Shown here piece by piece: positions 5,094 to 5,469 of a stretch of DNA of 5,469 nt. How positions within the stretch are numbered: position 1 is the first letter of the stretch; every line of letters begins with the position of its first letter. A program made the translations under genes and the position numbers. The stretch comes from an uncultured bacterium (GTDB lineage: Bacteria > Bacillota > Clostridia > Lachnospirales > Anaerotignaceae), in the NCBI GenBank assembly GCA_905214825.1, contig CAJMNV010000119.1, positions 1 to 5,469 on the forward strand, in the 5' to 3' direction. A model generated the notes under the pieces. That model was not told the origin of the DNA and did no database searches. It saw only the letters and a program-made list of their open reading frames with translations.

Positions 5094-5183
5094 TAAAAAT
5101 ATTTATTTTATGGTTTCTATGGTTGTCAAATTATACAAACAGCATTTTGTTAGAAACATAACGTTTTTATTTTGAATTTCTGG

Positions 5184-5212
5184 TTGAAATTGCAGGAATT
5201 TGATTGTATAAT
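5184..5212 (+). promoter_or_regulatory. Sigma-A promoter of the pyruvate:ferredoxin oxidoreductase gene
   Basis: TTGAAA (5184-5189) and a perfect TATAAT (5207-5212) are exactly 17 bases apart. Start is predicted near 5219, giving a leader of about 160 bases before the ATG at 5380. A TTGACA at 5272-5277 has no good -10 partner (TTAAAG at 17 bases), so this upstream pair is preferred. A strong promoter fits a gene that is usually among the most highly expressed in fermenting clostridia. Confidence 0.75.
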
Positions 5213-5246
5213 AAGCAAGGACAAAAATTGTACTGTTTCATATTGC

Positions 5247-5272
5247 ATTTCCTTGTTGTAAGACAAGGAAAT
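5247..5272 (+). promoter_or_regulatory. Perfect 10-bp stem-loop in the PFOR leader
   Basis: ATTTCCTTGT (5247-5256) and ACAAGGAAAT (5263-5272) are exact reverse complements around the loop TGTAAG. It begins about 28 bases into the predicted transcript. No T-run follows, so termination is unlikely; a 5' stabilising hairpin or protein-binding site is more plausible. I do not recognise a riboswitch class. Confidence 0.6.
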
Positions 5273-5312
5273 TGACAAAAGCTGTATATTTTTGTTAAAG
5301 AAACAGTCATTC

Positions 5313-5330
5313 TGTGCGGAATTCCGTACA
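5313..5330. promoter_or_regulatory. 18-bp near-perfect palindrome in the PFOR leader
   Basis: TGTGCGGAATTCCGTACA is symmetric at eight of nine position pairs, the exception being a G/T that can pair as wobble in RNA. Its core CGGAATTCCG (5317-5326) is a perfect, GC-rich 10-bp palindrome with no loop, so a dimeric protein site in DNA fits better than an RNA hairpin. It lies 49 bases before the start codon and about 95 after the predicted transcription start, where a bound repressor could block elongation. Confidence 0.4.
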
Positions 5331-5379
5331 AATTTTATAAAAAATGAAAAATTGCAAATGAATAAAGGAGGAAAAAAGA

Positions 5380-5469
5380 ATGTCAAAAGTAATGAAAACG
5401 ATGGACGGTAACGAAGCTGCTGCATACGCGTCCTATGCGTTTACAGAAGTAGCGGGTATTTTCCCCTAC
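5380..5469 (+). CDS. nifJ: Pyruvate:ferredoxin (flavodoxin) oxidoreductase, N-terminal 30 codons
   Basis: PFOR converts pyruvate and CoA to acetyl-CoA and CO2, reducing ferredoxin, and is the central fermentative step in clostridia; it acts in the cytoplasm as a large thiamine-diphosphate iron-sulfur enzyme of about 1170 residues. Only the first 30 residues are present, running off the right edge. MKTMDGNEAAA (5-15) followed by ASYAFTEVAGIFPY (17-30) matches the highly conserved opening of this family, where the next residues are normally the ITPSSPM segment. AAAGGAGG at 5364-5371, eight bases before the ATG, is the strongest ribosome site in the window. Codons here (AAC, TAC, TCC, GCG, CCC) look more C- and G-ending than in the upstream genes, consistent with high expression. 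Another 2-oxoacid:ferredoxin oxidoreductase is possible but less likely. Confidence 0.88.
   Translation, partial: MSKVMKTMDGNEAAAYASYAFTEVAGIFPY

Larger units (their letters stand above)
4875..5183. other. Gene-free AT-rich intergenic stretch with scattered inverted repeats
   Basis: I found no reading frame with a ribosome binding site and coding character here on either strand, and no tRNA-like or known riboswitch pattern. The region contains separate inverted repeats at 4961-4980 and 5072-5093, a small 5-1-5 palindrome TTGTC-T-GACAA (5033-5043), and a Rex-like element at 5147-5164. Together with the PFOR leader the gap is 554 bases, long for this compact organism, so an unseen small RNA or regulatory region is possible. 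Confidence 0.5.

Noticed and set aside
5247..5272. Terminator or riboswitch expression platform in the PFOR leader
   Set aside because: The stem is perfect but no T-run follows, and no conserved riboswitch core could be recognised around it.
5272..5300. Second PFOR promoter from TTGACA at 5272-5277
   Set aside because: The -35 is perfect, but the sequence 16-18 bases downstream (GTTAAAGA) is a poor -10 box, and the pair at 5184-5212 is much better.
5150..5425. Open frame on the - strand across the PFOR leader
   Set aside because: It overlaps the PFOR start codon, ribosome site and promoter, lacks its own ribosome site, and has a low-complexity Phe/Ser/Leu composition.

Overview
The window is AT-rich Gram-positive DNA, most likely from a clostridial anaerobe of the Lachnospiraceae or a near relative. 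The reasons are the low GC, strong purine-rich ribosome binding sites (AAAGGAGG, GAAAGGGG), sigma-A promoters with extended -10 boxes, and the gene families present: a YkuD transpeptidase with a stalk domain, an RsgI-type membrane protein, and a fermentative pyruvate:ferredoxin oxidoreductase. All genes read on the + strand. I saw no RNA gene, CRISPR array, transposon or prophage gene.

Layout. Bases 1-217 are a control region with two candidate promoters, an inverted repeat over one -10 box and a small 7-bp tandem repeat. Bases 218-1213 encode a secreted L,D-transpeptidase with a C-terminal stalk-like domain, closed by a terminator hairpin (1225-1266). A 203-base gap holds a perfect 9-bp inverted repeat just before the next gene. 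Bases 1417-1995 encode an ECF-type sigma factor. Five bases after its stop begins a single-pass membrane protein (2001-3563) with a short cytoplasmic tail, an RsgI-like extracellular domain carrying the Asn-Pro motif, and three PepSY repeats. Bases 3692-4825 encode a membrane-anchored surface protein with a copper-amine-oxidase-N-like stalk domain and a possible RsiV/PdaC-like C-terminus. It has its own strong promoter and ends at a terminator related in sequence to the first one. A 554-base stretch (4826-5379) follows, with no gene but several inverted repeats, a strong promoter and a structured leader. It leads into the first 30 codons of pyruvate:ferredoxin oxidoreductase at the right edge.

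How it may work together. The sigma/membrane-protein pair looks like a cell-surface signalling switch in which the membrane protein holds the sigma factor until its extracellular part is disturbed or cleaved. The transpeptidase and the stalk-domain protein act at the wall on either side and could be part of the response or of sensing, but this is inference from position and domains. The PFOR gene belongs to central fermentation and looks like a separate transcription unit. The most unusual item is the pairing of an ordinary ECF sigma factor (not a SigI) with an RsgI-like receptor that lacks a recognisable zinc or RsgI-N anti-sigma domain and carries a recently duplicated PepSY array.
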